This document shows positions 53,012-60,911 of a stretch of 64,000 nucleotides of DNA, piece after piece; position 1 is the first letter of the stretch, and the number at the start of each line of letters is the position of its first letter. The notes under the pieces are model-generated. The model was not told the origin of the DNA. It saw nothing but the letters and a program-made list of their open reading frames with translations, and searched no databases. The translations under genes were made by a program, and so were the position numbers. The stretch comes from Pseudarthrobacter sp. IC2-21. GTDB lineage: Bacteria > Actinomycetota > Actinomycetes > Actinomycetales > Micrococcaceae. The stretch spans positions 1,054,001-1,118,000 of the forward strand of contig NZ_CP139145.1 of assembly GCF_034048115.1 (NCBI RefSeq), given 5' to 3'.

Positions 53012-54886
53012 ATGACCGACACCGGGACGCGATCTGCCACCGCGGTAAGCAGCCTGCGCCACGCCGAAGACACGCAGGACAACCTGGACACCGTCGTCGC
53101 CCTGGCCCGGGACCTCGCGGGCCGGTTCGAGCTGCAGCCGCTGCTGGCCCGGATCCTGGGCCACGCCACCTCCCTGCTGGGGTGCGAATCGGGATCGATC
53201 GCCCTGGTCAACGAGGCCGGCGGCACCTACACCAAAAAGGTTGACATCGGCGTCGGATGCCAGGAAGGCCAGACCTTTTCCCTGCAGGAGGGATTCACCG
53301 GCCAGATAGTCCGCAGCCGGTCCACCGTCATCCTCGACGCCTACAGCAGCATTGAACGCGGGCATATTCCACCGACGGATCCGCGATGGGACTGTGCCGT
53401 GATCGGCGTCCCCATCCAATGGGGAGAGCAGATCGTCGGCGCCTTCATTGTCTTCAGCCCGGAGCGGGGCCGGGTGTTCACACCCGGGGAAGCCCGGCTG
53501 GCCGAACTCCTGGCCAGCCACGCCGCAATTGCCCTGGCCAACTCCGACCTGCACGCCAAAGCCTCAGCCCGGGAACTCGAGGCCGCCGTCGCCGCCGAAC
53601 GCGAACGGGCGGTCCGCGACGTGCACGAGACCGTGGGCCGGGCCCTTGCCACCCTGCTGCTCAGCCTGGACGAGGCCGAGAGAGCCAGCCGGCTCGACGG
53701 GGCGGAACATGCCGTCACCCCGCACCTTGGCAAAGCCCGGACCATTGCCCACGATGCCCTCGCCGAGACCCGCCGCACGGCCCTGGGCATGGGGCCGGCC
53801 GCGCTCGCGGGCCGGACCCTTGACGAGGCCTTCGCCGCGGAACTGGCGTGGGTGGAATCGATGACCGGCGCCGGCACCCAGCTGACCGTGATCGGCGAAT
53901 CCCGCCCGCTGGCACCCGAGATCGCGCACCAGGCCTTCAAAATCGTCCAGGAGGCGCTGAACAACGTGGTGGTCCACGCGCGTGCCTCGACGGTGCGGGC
54001 CGGACTGATCTACGGGCGCGGCGCGCTCGCCGTCCTCGTGGAGGACAACGGCCAGGGCTTCGACCTCGCCGCAGCGCATGGAGACCACGCCACGCTTCCC
54101 TCCGGCTGCCTGGGGTTGCACGGCATGACCTCCCGCGCCGTGCAGCTCGGCGGCGACCTGCATATAGAGTCCACCCCTGGATGGGGGACGAAGGTGCGGG
54201 CCACCCTCCCGGACCGTGCCCGAGCGCCGGAGGCGTCAGGACAGCCGCAGTGGAAGGTCCTGATCGCCAACGACCATCCGATCGTCAGCGCCGGCCTGGT
54301 CCGGCTGCTGGGGATCGCCGAGCCCGCCATCCAGGTCAGCGCCGAGGTGACCTCCACCGAGCAGCTGTGCGACGCCTACGAACTGCTGCGCCCCGATGTG
54401 ATTCTGATGGACCTGGACATGGTCCACCAGAACACCACCGGGCTTCTTGCCCGCATCCGCGAGCTGGACCCCGGCGTCGCGATCGTGGTGCTCACGGACA
54501 ACCCCACCGTGGAGCAGGTCCGCGCCGCCCGGCAGGCCGGGGTGCGCGGCTTCATCAACCGGCGCGCGAACGGGGAAACCATTGCCCGCATTATCGTGGC
54601 CGCCGGTCAGGGCGAAGCCTCCATGGAGGGCGAAATCTTCGACCACCTCATCAGCGGCTCCGCTGCCGACGCGGGGTCCGCCCAGTTCACGGCGCGTGAA
54701 CGCGAAGTCCACCACATGGTCATCCGCGGCATGGCGGACAAACAGGTTGCCCGCGAGCTGCAGATATCGGTCAAGACGGTGGAAAAGCACGTGGGCTCCA
54801 TCCTCCGCAAGACCGGGGCGCGAAACCGGACCATGCTGGTGAGCATCAACGCCCAGGAGGCACTTCCGCCGCAGCCCTGGCAATAA
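53012..54886 (+). CDS. One-polypeptide two-component regulator: GAF-HisKA_3-HATPase-REC-LuxR HTH
   Basis: ATG 53012 follows AAGGAGG by eight bases; the product has 624 residues. A GAF domain (about 20-170, with CESGSIALVNEAGG and VIGVPIQWGEQIVGAFIVF) precedes a NarL-type histidine-kinase core: H-box RDVHETVGRALATLL with H205, N-box QEALNNVVVHARA at about 312, and DNGQGFDL at about 345. Then comes a receiver domain (NDHPIVSAGLVRLL at about 420, phospho-acceptor D467 in ILMDLDM) and a LuxR-type helix-turn-helix (about 560-610, LTAREREV-like FTAREREVHHMV and SVKTVEKHVGSIL). The receiver is atypical: the first acidic pair is ND and the usual lysine is replaced (RGFINRR). A kinase and a response regulator in one soluble chain is an uncommon design. 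It lies behind the dihydroxyacetone kinase operon and may respond to a metabolite bound by GAF. Confidence 0.88.
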   Translation: MTDTGTRSATAVSSLRHAEDTQDNLDTVVALARDLAGRFELQPLLARILGHATSLLGCESGSIALVNEAGGTYTKKVDIGVGCQEGQTFSLQEGFTGQIVRSRSTVILDAYSSIERGHIPPTDPRWDCAVIGVPIQWGEQIVGAFIVFSPERGRVFTPGEARLAELLASHAAIALANSDLHAKASARELEAAVAAERERAVRDVHETVGRALATLLLSLDEAERASRLDGAEHAVTPHLGKARTIAHDALAETRRTALGMGPAALAGRTLDEAFAAELAWVESMTGAGTQLTVIGESRPLAPEIAHQAFKIVQEALNNVVVHARASTVRAGLIYGRGALAVLVEDNGQGFDLAAAHGDHATLPSGCLGLHGMTSRAVQLGGDLHIESTPGWGTKVRATLPDRARAPEASGQPQWKVLIANDHPIVSAGLVRLLGIAEPAIQVSAEVTSTEQLCDAYELLRPDVILMDLDMVHQNTTGLLARIRELDPGVAIVVLTDNPTVEQVRAARQAGVRGFINRRANGETIARIIVAAGQGEASMEGEIFDHLISGSAADAGSAQFTAREREVHHMVIRGMADKQVARELQISVKTVEKHVGSILRKTGARNRTMLVSINAQEALPPQPWQ

Positions 54887-54899
54887 CCCGCCGTCCGGG

Positions 54900-54928
54900 C
54901 CAGGCCCGGCGTCCGCCGTCGGGCCTGG
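54900..54928. terminator. Bidirectional terminator between the hybrid regulator and alcohol dehydrogenase genes
   Basis: CCAGGCCCG pairs with CGGGCCTGG around an 11-base loop, with a looser outer stem of ACCCG and CGGGT, centred in the 50-base gap between two convergent stops. Confidence 0.65.
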
Positions 54929-54937
54929 TACGCCGGG

Positions 54938-55972
54938 TCAGGGGATGAGGATGGCGCGGCCGCGGACCTTGCCGGCATCGAGGTCGCTGATGGCCTGCTG
55001 GAAGTCGTCCAGCTTGTACTTCTGGGTGTGAAGCGTCACCGCGCCCCGTGCGGCCAGCGCCATCAGGTCCTGCAGGTCGTTGTAGGACCCCACCAGGTTG
55101 CCGATGATGTTGATTTCGGCGGAGATGATGTCGATGGTCGGGACATCGATGTTCTCGCCATAGCCCACCACAAAGTAGTCACCGGCGCGGCGCAGCATCG
55201 CGATGCCTTCGGCGGTGGCCCCGCCCTCGCCCACAAAGTCGATCAGCACCTCCGCGCCGTGGCCGCCGGTCAGGGCCAGCACCTGCTCCACCTGGCTGCC
55301 GTCCGCCACCACGCCTTCGTCGGCACCGATGGACTTGGCCAGGTCCAGTGCGGCGGGGTTGCGGTCCACCACGATGATCCGGCTCGGCGTGAGGGCCTTC
55401 AGCACCTGGATGCCGATGTGCCCCAGGCCGCCGGCGCCGATCACCACGCAGGTGTCCCGCGGCGTCAGCCTCTTCGCCGCCTTCGCGGCGGCGTGGTAGG
55501 CGGTCAGGCCGGCGTCGGCAAGAGCCGCCACGTCCGCGGGCTCCAGCGCATCATCGATCTTCACCACCGACCGGGCGGAGGTGAGCAGGTACTCGGCGTA
55601 GCCGCCGTTCGTATCGATCCCCGGGAACTTGCTGTTTTCGCAGTGCACGTCATCACCGGACCGGCATGCCCGGCACAGCCCGCACGTGATCAGCGGGTGC
55701 AGGATGACCTTGTCGCCCTCCTTGACGTTGGTGACGGCGCTGCCCACCGCATGCACCCAGCCGGCGTTCTCATGGCCGATCGTGTACGGCAGCTGCACCT
55801 GGGACTTCTCCGCCCACTGGCCCTCCAGGATGTGCAGGTCGGTGCGGCACACGCCAGCCCCGCCGATTTTGACCACGACGTCCCAGGGGCCGGCGGCGTC
55901 CGGGACAGGCGCCTCGGTCATTTTCAGGCCTTGGTGGTAGCCGACCACCTGGACGGCGCGCATGGTGTTCAT
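54938..55972 (-). CDS. Zinc-dependent, NAD(P)-linked alcohol dehydrogenase
   Basis: A 344-residue medium-chain dehydrogenase. Catalytic zinc ligands are in GVCRTDLHI and GHENAGW; the structural zinc site is CGLCRACRSGDDVHC; the cofactor-binding motif is VVIGAGGLGHIG, followed by an aspartate (IIVVDRN) that favours NAD over NADP. Propane-monooxygenase clusters of Mycobacterium and Rhodococcus contain an alcohol dehydrogenase at this relative position, which oxidises 2-propanol or 1-propanol. Its start overlaps the DUF59 gene by ATGA. It is the last gene of a three-gene reverse operon. Confidence 0.92.
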   Translation of the reverse strand: MNTMRAVQVVGYHQGLKMTEAPVPDAAGPWDVVVKIGGAGVCRTDLHILEGQWAEKSQVQLPYTIGHENAGWVHAVGSAVTNVKEGDKVILHPLITCGLCRACRSGDDVHCENSKFPGIDTNGGYAEYLLTSARSVVKIDDALEPADVAALADAGLTAYHAAAKAAKRLTPRDTCVVIGAGGLGHIGIQVLKALTPSRIIVVDRNPAALDLAKSIGADEGVVADGSQVEQVLALTGGHGAEVLIDFVGEGGATAEGIAMLRRAGDYFVVGYGENIDVPTIDIISAEINIIGNLVGSYNDLQDLMALAARGAVTLHTQKYKLDDFQQAISDLDAGKVRGRAILIP

Positions 55973-56814
55973 GGGTGTTCCTCCTTGACTGTGAACGGGA
56001 GCAGATGGTGATGGTCGGCCGGCTCAGCCCCTTCGGGCCGGTCCGCCTGGTCGGCGCCCGATCCCGCGTACCGGGTGCGGAGCAGGCCGCGGCAGAAATG
56101 GGCGTTGCCGTCGATGGAAATGCGCGTGGACCGCGCCCGCCGCAGCGCCATCGGCACGTGCTCCGCGGGATAGGGGCGGCCGTCCTGGTCAACAAGTACG
56201 ACGGCGGCAGGTTCCGTCGGCAGCCCAAGGGCCACCCGCCGTCGTACTAATGCGTCCTTGGTCCGGCCCGCGGGCAGGTCACCGAGCCGCACCGTCCCCA
56301 CGTTCGCTTCGGTCAGCGCGGGATCGGCCCGCAGCAGTTCGGTGAGGCAGCGTTCCATGGCCGCGGTGTGCGCCTTCCGCCGGAACGTCAGCCGCAGTTC
56401 GTCCAGGCTGTCCTCGGCCTCGTTCCCGAAGGTGCCCTTGTACCCGGCGTCCGCGGCAAGCCCGGCGTTGATCAGGGCGGAGTCGTGGTGGTCATCGAGC
56501 TCCACCACCACCTTTCCAACCCCCAGCGCTGAAATGGCGTCCTTGCTATCGGAGGCCATGAGGTAGGCGAAGTTCGGGGAGCAGAACGAGGTGGGCAGCC
56601 GCAGGTGCACGGTCACCAGCGTGCCGTCCGCCGCGGCTGTGACGTCGATGGACCGGACGAAGCCGAGGCCGGTGATCGGCTCGTCGAGCTCGGGGTCCAG
56701 GACCGCATCCAGGGCGCGGCGCACGTCCGCCTCCGTCACCGTTGCCGTGACCGCTTCCGTTGACGCCGTGGGGTACACGTCGAACGCGGCGGCATCATGC
56801 TGCGTCAGCGTCAT
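55969..56814 (-). CDS. DUF59/MIP18-like iron-sulfur maturation protein (MimF-like)
   Basis: The protein has 281 residues. The N-terminal DUF59 unit has ALDAVLDPELDEPITGLGFV and LRLPTSFCSPNFAYLM with the single conserved cysteine, as in MIP18-type iron-sulfur carriers. The rest (about 110-270) is an extension with DDHHDSALINAGLAAD typical of the homologue found downstream of propane and acetone monooxygenases, where it is needed to assemble the diiron enzyme. The start overlaps the amidohydrolase by ATGA. Its presence without a diiron monooxygenase nearby is odd. Confidence 0.85.
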   Translation of the reverse strand: MTLTQHDAAAFDVYPTASTEAVTATVTEADVRRALDAVLDPELDEPITGLGFVRSIDVTAAADGTLVTVHLRLPTSFCSPNFAYLMASDSKDAISALGVGKVVVELDDHHDSALINAGLAADAGYKGTFGNEAEDSLDELRLTFRRKAHTAAMERCLTELLRADPALTEANVGTVRLGDLPAGRTKDALVRRRVALGLPTEPAAVVLVDQDGRPYPAEHVPMALRRARSTRISIDGNAHFCRGLLRTRYAGSGADQADRPEGAEPADHHHLLPFTVKEEHP

Positions 56815-57857
56815 GGCGTGCCGGCCAGGTCCGCCCGCTCGGGCTGCCGCGGGCCGGTGGCCGGTTCGCCCGCGCCCGGCAGCTGCAGCTCAGCCGGCAC
56901 GGGGATGTCGTACATCTTCGCGGCGTTCAGCCCGAGGATCTTCTTCTTCTGGTCGGTGGTCAGCGGAGCGTACTCGTTCATGTCCTCCGGGATCTGGAAG
57001 TCCACAAAGCGCTCAATGAGCCAGCGGGGCGTCCACAGGGCGTAGTCGCTGGAGAACTGGATCCGGTCTTCCCCGATCCAGTAGATGAGTTCGCCGATGA
57101 TCTGCGCGAAGTACCGCGGCCGGGTGTGGATGAAGGGCATGGCGACGGCCAGGCCGCCGTGGACGTTGGGTTCCTGGGTCGCGATCCAGCAGAAGTCCTC
57201 CAGCCGGGGGAGCCCCACGTGTTCGACCACGAAGTTCAGGTCGGTGAAGTCCGAGGCGGCGTTGTCGACGTCGGCCACGTCGAACGCATCCCGGTCCAGC
57301 GGGCGGATGGTGGGGCCCTTGTGGACGTGGATGTTCTTGATGCCGAGCGTGCGGCACTCCTCGAAGTAGCGGTAGGCCCACGGATCGGAGAGCTTGTAGC
57401 CGCGGGACTCCCCGTGCCATTCGGCGGTGTAGAGCTTGACCCCCTTGAACTTCATCTTCTCGTGGTCGGCGCGGAGCTGGTCCAGGCCGCGCTCGCCGTT
57501 GCGCGGGTCAAAGCAGTGGTTGTAGGTGAGCTTGTCCGGGTGCCCGGCGGCCAGCTCGTAGGCTTCCTTCGTCTGCCCGAAGCCGTTCTTGTAGAAATCG
57601 CCGAGGTACGCGGGCTGGAACACCGCGTGGTCCACGTAACCGTCCTCGAAGAGATCCTTCATCAGGCGCTCACCGCCCTGGTACAGGTATTCCTCGTAGG
57701 TCCACAGCTCCTCCGCGGGGGAGAGATTGCGGTGGTAGTCATAGAAGCAATCGATGAACTGCTTGCCGTGAATGTTGCGCTGGTTCTCCGGCCGCGCGTC
57801 CCACAAGGCGATGTGGGCGTCGACGATGAAGTAGTTCTCGCCGTCTTTGCTGTACAT
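56811..57857 (-). CDS. Amidohydrolase of the propane-monooxygenase accessory type (MimE-like)
   Basis: A 348-residue metal-dependent hydrolase of the amidohydrolase 2 type, starting MYSKDGENYFIVDAHIALWD. The sequence follows the family member encoded beside propane monooxygenases (MimE in mycobacteria): NIHGKQFIDCFYDYHRNLSP, MKDLFEDGYVDHAVFQPAYL, GVKLYTAEWHG, FVVEHVGLPRLEDFCW and FSSDYALW carry the expected metal ligands H, H and D. Its role in those clusters is thought to be in folding or activating the oxygenase rather than a known hydrolysis. GGAGGAG lies six bases before the ATG. It heads the operon with DUF59 and alcohol dehydrogenase genes. Confidence 0.9.
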   Translation of the reverse strand: MYSKDGENYFIVDAHIALWDARPENQRNIHGKQFIDCFYDYHRNLSPAEELWTYEEYLYQGGERLMKDLFEDGYVDHAVFQPAYLGDFYKNGFGQTKEAYELAAGHPDKLTYNHCFDPRNGERGLDQLRADHEKMKFKGVKLYTAEWHGESRGYKLSDPWAYRYFEECRTLGIKNIHVHKGPTIRPLDRDAFDVADVDNAASDFTDLNFVVEHVGLPRLEDFCWIATQEPNVHGGLAVAMPFIHTRPRYFAQIIGELIYWIGEDRIQFSSDYALWTPRWLIERFVDFQIPEDMNEYAPLTTDQKKKILGLNAAKMYDIPVPAELQLPGAGEPATGPRQPERADLAGTP

Positions 57858-57871
57858 GTCCGTCTCCTCCC

Positions 57872-57916
57872 GGCGACTGCCGTAGTCGCCAGATCAAGGC
57901 GACTGCCATAGTCGCC
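57872..57916. promoter_or_regulatory. Two palindromic repeats just upstream of the amidohydrolase operon
   Basis: GGCGACTGCCGTAGTCGCC at 57872-57890 and GGCGACTGCCATAGTCGCC at 57898-57916 are each inverted repeats (GGCGACT...AGTCGCC) and differ by one base, with starts 26 bases apart. They sit 15-60 bases upstream of the amidohydrolase start, where a repressor or a translational element could act. Confidence 0.6.
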
Positions 57917-57961
57917 ACACCAACAGGGTAGGGCGGTTCAGCAGGCCTAAACCTGCGACCG

Positions 57962-57980
57962 GTGTCTCATTTTGAGACAC
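57962..57980. promoter_or_regulatory. Palindromic operator for the GAF/Fis regulator
   Basis: GTGTCTCATTTTGAGACAC is a perfect inverted repeat with 8-bp arms and a 3-base centre. It lies between the divergent regulator and amidohydrolase genes, 64 bases before the regulator start. Palindromes of this TGTCTCA...TGAGACA kind are typical binding sites of AcoR/MimR-like activators. Confidence 0.65.
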
Positions 57981-58043
57981 TCGGGGCTCGCCGTGCCGGT
58001 CATAGCGACGTAGTCTCGAATAACCAGCACAAGGAGGCCGGCA

Positions 58044-59540
58044 ATGGTGCCGAATCAGCGCGTGCCTGGTCCAGGGCCGGACCGTGGCGGGCAGGACCGT
58101 GAACTGGCGGTTGCCTCCCGGCGCCTTCTCGCGTCGTGGCAGCGGAGCGAGGAATACGGCGTATCAGCGGAGGAAGTGGACCCCGTCTGGGCCGGGACTG
58201 TCGCTTCCGACTCGCTGTTCTACCAGTGCGGGCAGGAGGTGCTGACCGGCCTGTACCAGACCCTGGCCAACGAGCCGCTGAGCCTGATGCTCACGGACGC
58301 CGACGGACTGGTGCTCAACCGGTTCAGCGGCGACACCACCTTGCTGCGGGCGCTGGACAAGGTGCACCTGGCGCCGGGTTTCGCATTCTCCGAGCGGGAA
58401 GCCGGAACCACCGGCCTGGGCCTGGCCCTGGCCGACCGCACGCCAAGCCTGGTCCGCGCCGAGGAACACTACAGCGCAAGCCTGCGCACCTACACCTGTG
58501 CCGCAGTCCCCGTGCTCGATCCCCTCACCGGACGGCTGGAGGGCAGCGTCAACATCACCACCTGGTCCAGGTCCTCCCCGGAACTGCTGCTGGCCCTGGC
58601 CCAGTCCGCCGCGAGCACCATGTCCGCTTTGATGCTGGCCAAGTCCGGGGGCCGGCAGCCGAAACCAGGGCCGAGGGGCGGGGTGTTCCGGGTGCAGCGG
58701 GGCCGGCTGGAGCCCGGTTCCGGCACACTGCGCGGCATGTCCCGGCCCTGGACCGAAGCCCTGGACGCCGCGGCGGCGGCGCTGGTTTCCGGCAAAGTAG
58801 TGGCCGCCGTCGGGGAACCCGGGACCGGACGGGCCACCCTGCTGGGGCAGGCCATCCGCCAGGCGCACCCCGGCAGCCGCATCCTCTGCGCTGCGGTTCC
58901 GGCACCCCAGGACGTTGAAGCCTGGCTGTCGCTGTGGACGCCGGAGCTGTCCAAGCCCCACACCGCGGTGATCGTGGAAAACACCGACTTCCTGCCAGCC
59001 TGGGCCGCGCAGGAGCTCAGTGCCCGGGCAGTCAGTTCGCGTGACCCGGGAGTCGGGGGCCATCCCGCCGCCGTCACCTGGGCCGTCACGGCGGAGGACC
59101 TCACCGCCATCCCGGCACAACTGGCTGCGCTGGTGGAAACCGTGGTGCCGGTGCCCGCGCTGCGCGACCGGAACGCCGACGTGATGCCCCTTGCCCGGTA
59201 CGCCGCCCGCCAGGCCCGGCTGCGGGAGGTGGATTTCACTCCTGCCGCAGAACAGGCGCTCACCACGTACGGCTGGCCCGGCAATGTGGATGAACTTTTC
59301 AGCATGGTCCAGGACGCGGCCCTGCGCACGGAAACCATCGATGTGCGGCACCTGCCGGCCGCACTGCTTGGACGCTCAGGTCCCAGGCTGACGCGGATCG
59401 AGGCCGTTGAGCGGGACGAGATTGCCAGGTGCCTGTCCCGGCCGGGCACAACCGTTGCCGCCGCCGCCGCGGAACTGGGGATCAGCCGGGCCACGATCTA
59501 TCGGCGCATGGCCCGGCTGGGAATCACCGCACCAAAGTAG
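58044..59540 (+). CDS. AcoR/MimR-like GAF-AAA-Fis transcription activator
   Basis: ATG 58044 follows AAGGAGG by six bases; 498 residues. An N-terminal GAF-like sensor (about 20-200: LLASWQRSEEYGVSAEEVDP, EREAGTTGLGLALADRTPS, EEHYSASLRTYTCAAVPVLD) precedes an AAA-like domain with AAVGEPGTGRATLLGQ as a divergent Walker A and a C-terminal Fis helix-turn-helix ending GISRATIYRRMARLGI. The loop that contacts sigma-54 (GAFTGA) is not present, as expected in actinobacteria, which have no sigma-54. It should therefore activate by another route. It diverges from the amidohydrolase-DUF59-alcohol dehydrogenase operon, as MimR does from the propane monooxygenase cluster. Confidence 0.85.
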   Translation: MVPNQRVPGPGPDRGGQDRELAVASRRLLASWQRSEEYGVSAEEVDPVWAGTVASDSLFYQCGQEVLTGLYQTLANEPLSLMLTDADGLVLNRFSGDTTLLRALDKVHLAPGFAFSEREAGTTGLGLALADRTPSLVRAEEHYSASLRTYTCAAVPVLDPLTGRLEGSVNITTWSRSSPELLLALAQSAASTMSALMLAKSGGRQPKPGPRGGVFRVQRGRLEPGSGTLRGMSRPWTEALDAAAAALVSGKVVAAVGEPGTGRATLLGQAIRQAHPGSRILCAAVPAPQDVEAWLSLWTPELSKPHTAVIVENTDFLPAWAAQELSARAVSSRDPGVGGHPAAVTWAVTAEDLTAIPAQLAALVETVVPVPALRDRNADVMPLARYAARQARLREVDFTPAAEQALTTYGWPGNVDELFSMVQDAALRTETIDVRHLPAALLGRSGPRLTRIEAVERDEIARCLSRPGTTVAAAAAELGISRATIYRRMARLGITAPK

Positions 59541-59573
59541 CCCTGCGCGCTGCCCAACCGCCGCCCCCTTCAA

Positions 59574-59650
59574 ACGCTCTCTCAGTTAATGCGCGTTTTC
59601 CTCGGACGCTCTCTCAGTTAATGCGCATTTTCCCGGACGCTCTCTCACCT
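59574..59650. repeat. Three-unit short tandem repeat after the regulator gene
   Basis: Units beginning ACGCTCTCTCA start at 59574, 59606 and 59637, spaced 32 and 31 bases. The first two continue GTTAATGCGCRTTTTCC; the third is cut short. The same order, spacing and truncation are seen at 44668-44753, so the two loci share one element. Confidence 0.8.
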
Positions 59651-59703
59651 GACGGCTGTGGCCCCACCGCCCATCGGGGCCCACCGCTGCTTGGGGCCCA
59701 CCG

Positions 59704-59709
59704 TATAAT
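59704..59709 (+). promoter_or_regulatory. -10 box TATAAT upstream of the DUF808 gene
   Basis: A perfect TATAAT lies seven bases before ATG 59716, so transcription would start at or near that ATG, giving a leaderless message. No -35 with 17-base spacing is obvious; a GGGGCCCACCG direct duplication lies just upstream. Confidence 0.55.
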
Positions 59710-59715
59710 CTGAGC

Positions 59716-59790
59716 ATGCCGATCACGCGCCTCCACCGAGGCCTCCATGCCCAGCAGCCCATCCTTAACCAGCGCGGGATCGATCAGTGA
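59716..59790 (+). CDS. Possible 24-residue leader peptide overlapping the DUF808 gene
   Basis: ATG 59716 to TGA 59790 encodes MPITRLHRGLHAQQPILN plus six more residues; the stop overlaps the GTG start of the DUF808 gene as GTGA. The ATG sits where transcription should begin behind a perfect TATAAT. DUF808 lacks its own ribosome site, so the short frame could load ribosomes for it by coupling. The peptide has no known relatives that I can name, and the frame may be chance. Confidence 0.4.
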   Translation: MPITRLHRGLHAQQPILNQRGIDQ

Positions 59791-60812
59791 GCGGCGGTCT
59801 GGTCGCACTGCTGGACGACATCGCAGCCCTGGCCCGCATCGCGGCCGCCTCGGTTGACGACGTCGCCGCCGGAGCCGCGAAGGCCGGGGCCAAGGCGGCC
59901 GGCGTGGTGATCGACGACGCCGCCGTCACCCCGCAGTATGTGTCAGGCGCGGACCCGTCCCGGGAACTGCCGATGATCAAACGGATCTTCTGGGGCTCGC
60001 TCCGGAACAAGCTGTTGTTCATCCTGCCGGCGCTGCTGCTGGTCAGCGCCTTCCTCCCGTGGGCCATCCCGTTCATCCTCATGGCCGGCGGCACCTACCT
60101 TTGCTACGAGGGCGCGGAGAAGGTCTGGCACAAACTCCGGGGAGACCATTCGGACGAAAAGGCGCCCGCGGTCCAGCGGGGCCCGGACGCCGAAGCCAAG
60201 GTGGTCAAGGGCGCCATCACCACCGACTTCATCCTGTCCTGCGAGATCATGGTCATCTCCATGAACGAGGTGGCCACCGAGTCCATCTGGGTCCGGGCGT
60301 TCATCCTGGTCATCGTGGCTGTGGCAATCACCGTGCTCGTGTATGGCGCCGTCGCGCTCATCGTCAAGATGGACGACGTCGGCCTGCACCTGACCACCAA
60401 GGATTCCGCGCGCACGCAGCGGTTCGGCGAGCTCCTGGTCAAGGGGATGCCCGCCGTGCTGACCGCCATCACCCTGATCGGGACGGTCGCCATGCTCTGG
60501 GTGGGCGGCCACATCATGCTGCAGGGGGCGTACGACCTCGGCTGGCACGCACCCTACGACCTGGTCCATGTCCTCGAGGCACCGGCCGCCGCGGTCCCGG
60601 TGGCCGGCAGCTTCCTGGGCTGGCTCGTGAACACCCTGTGCTCCGCGGTCCTGGGCATCATCTGGGGCCTCGCAGTCATGGCCATCGTGGTCCCGCTGCT
60701 CAAAGTGCTTCCCTTCGGCAAGAAGGGCGGTCACGAGCACGAAGAAGGCGACGTCCGCGCGGAACTCGCAGGGTACCGGCCGGCGAAACACAACGAGGAT
60801 TCGGGCCGCTAG
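59787..60812 (+). CDS. DUF808 family membrane protein (YedI-like)
   Basis: A 341-residue integral membrane protein that starts GTG 59787 with SGGLVALLDDIAALARIAAAS, the strongly conserved start of the DUF808 family. It has hydrophobic helices at about 70-100, 165-195, 220-245 and 280-315, plus conserved segments PQYVSGADPSRELPMIKRI and GAITTDFILSCEIMVIS. The C-terminal tail is charged. The family's function is unknown; members are conserved across bacteria in the inner membrane. Confidence 0.9.
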   Translation: MSGGLVALLDDIAALARIAAASVDDVAAGAAKAGAKAAGVVIDDAAVTPQYVSGADPSRELPMIKRIFWGSLRNKLLFILPALLLVSAFLPWAIPFILMAGGTYLCYEGAEKVWHKLRGDHSDEKAPAVQRGPDAEAKVVKGAITTDFILSCEIMVISMNEVATESIWVRAFILVIVAVAITVLVYGAVALIVKMDDVGLHLTTKDSARTQRFGELLVKGMPAVLTAITLIGTVAMLWVGGHIMLQGAYDLGWHAPYDLVHVLEAPAAAVPVAGSFLGWLVNTLCSAVLGIIWGLAVMAIVVPLLKVLPFGKKGGHEHEEGDVRAELAGYRPAKHNEDSGR

Positions 60813-60911
60813 GCATTCCTTCCGGCCGACGGCCGGGGTGGACCGGCGCCTGCGGATTTCCAAAGAAATTAGGCGGTGCAATTACCGTGTGCCGGGAGTA
60901 TTTTGGGCTGC

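Noticed and set aside
58044..59540. Sigma-54-dependent activator
   Set aside because: The AAA domain lacks GAFTGA and has a degenerate Walker A; actinobacteria lack sigma-54.
59574..59650. CRISPR array at the second repeat locus
   Set aside because: Same reasoning: the repeat includes the would-be spacer and the pattern is duplicated from the first locus.
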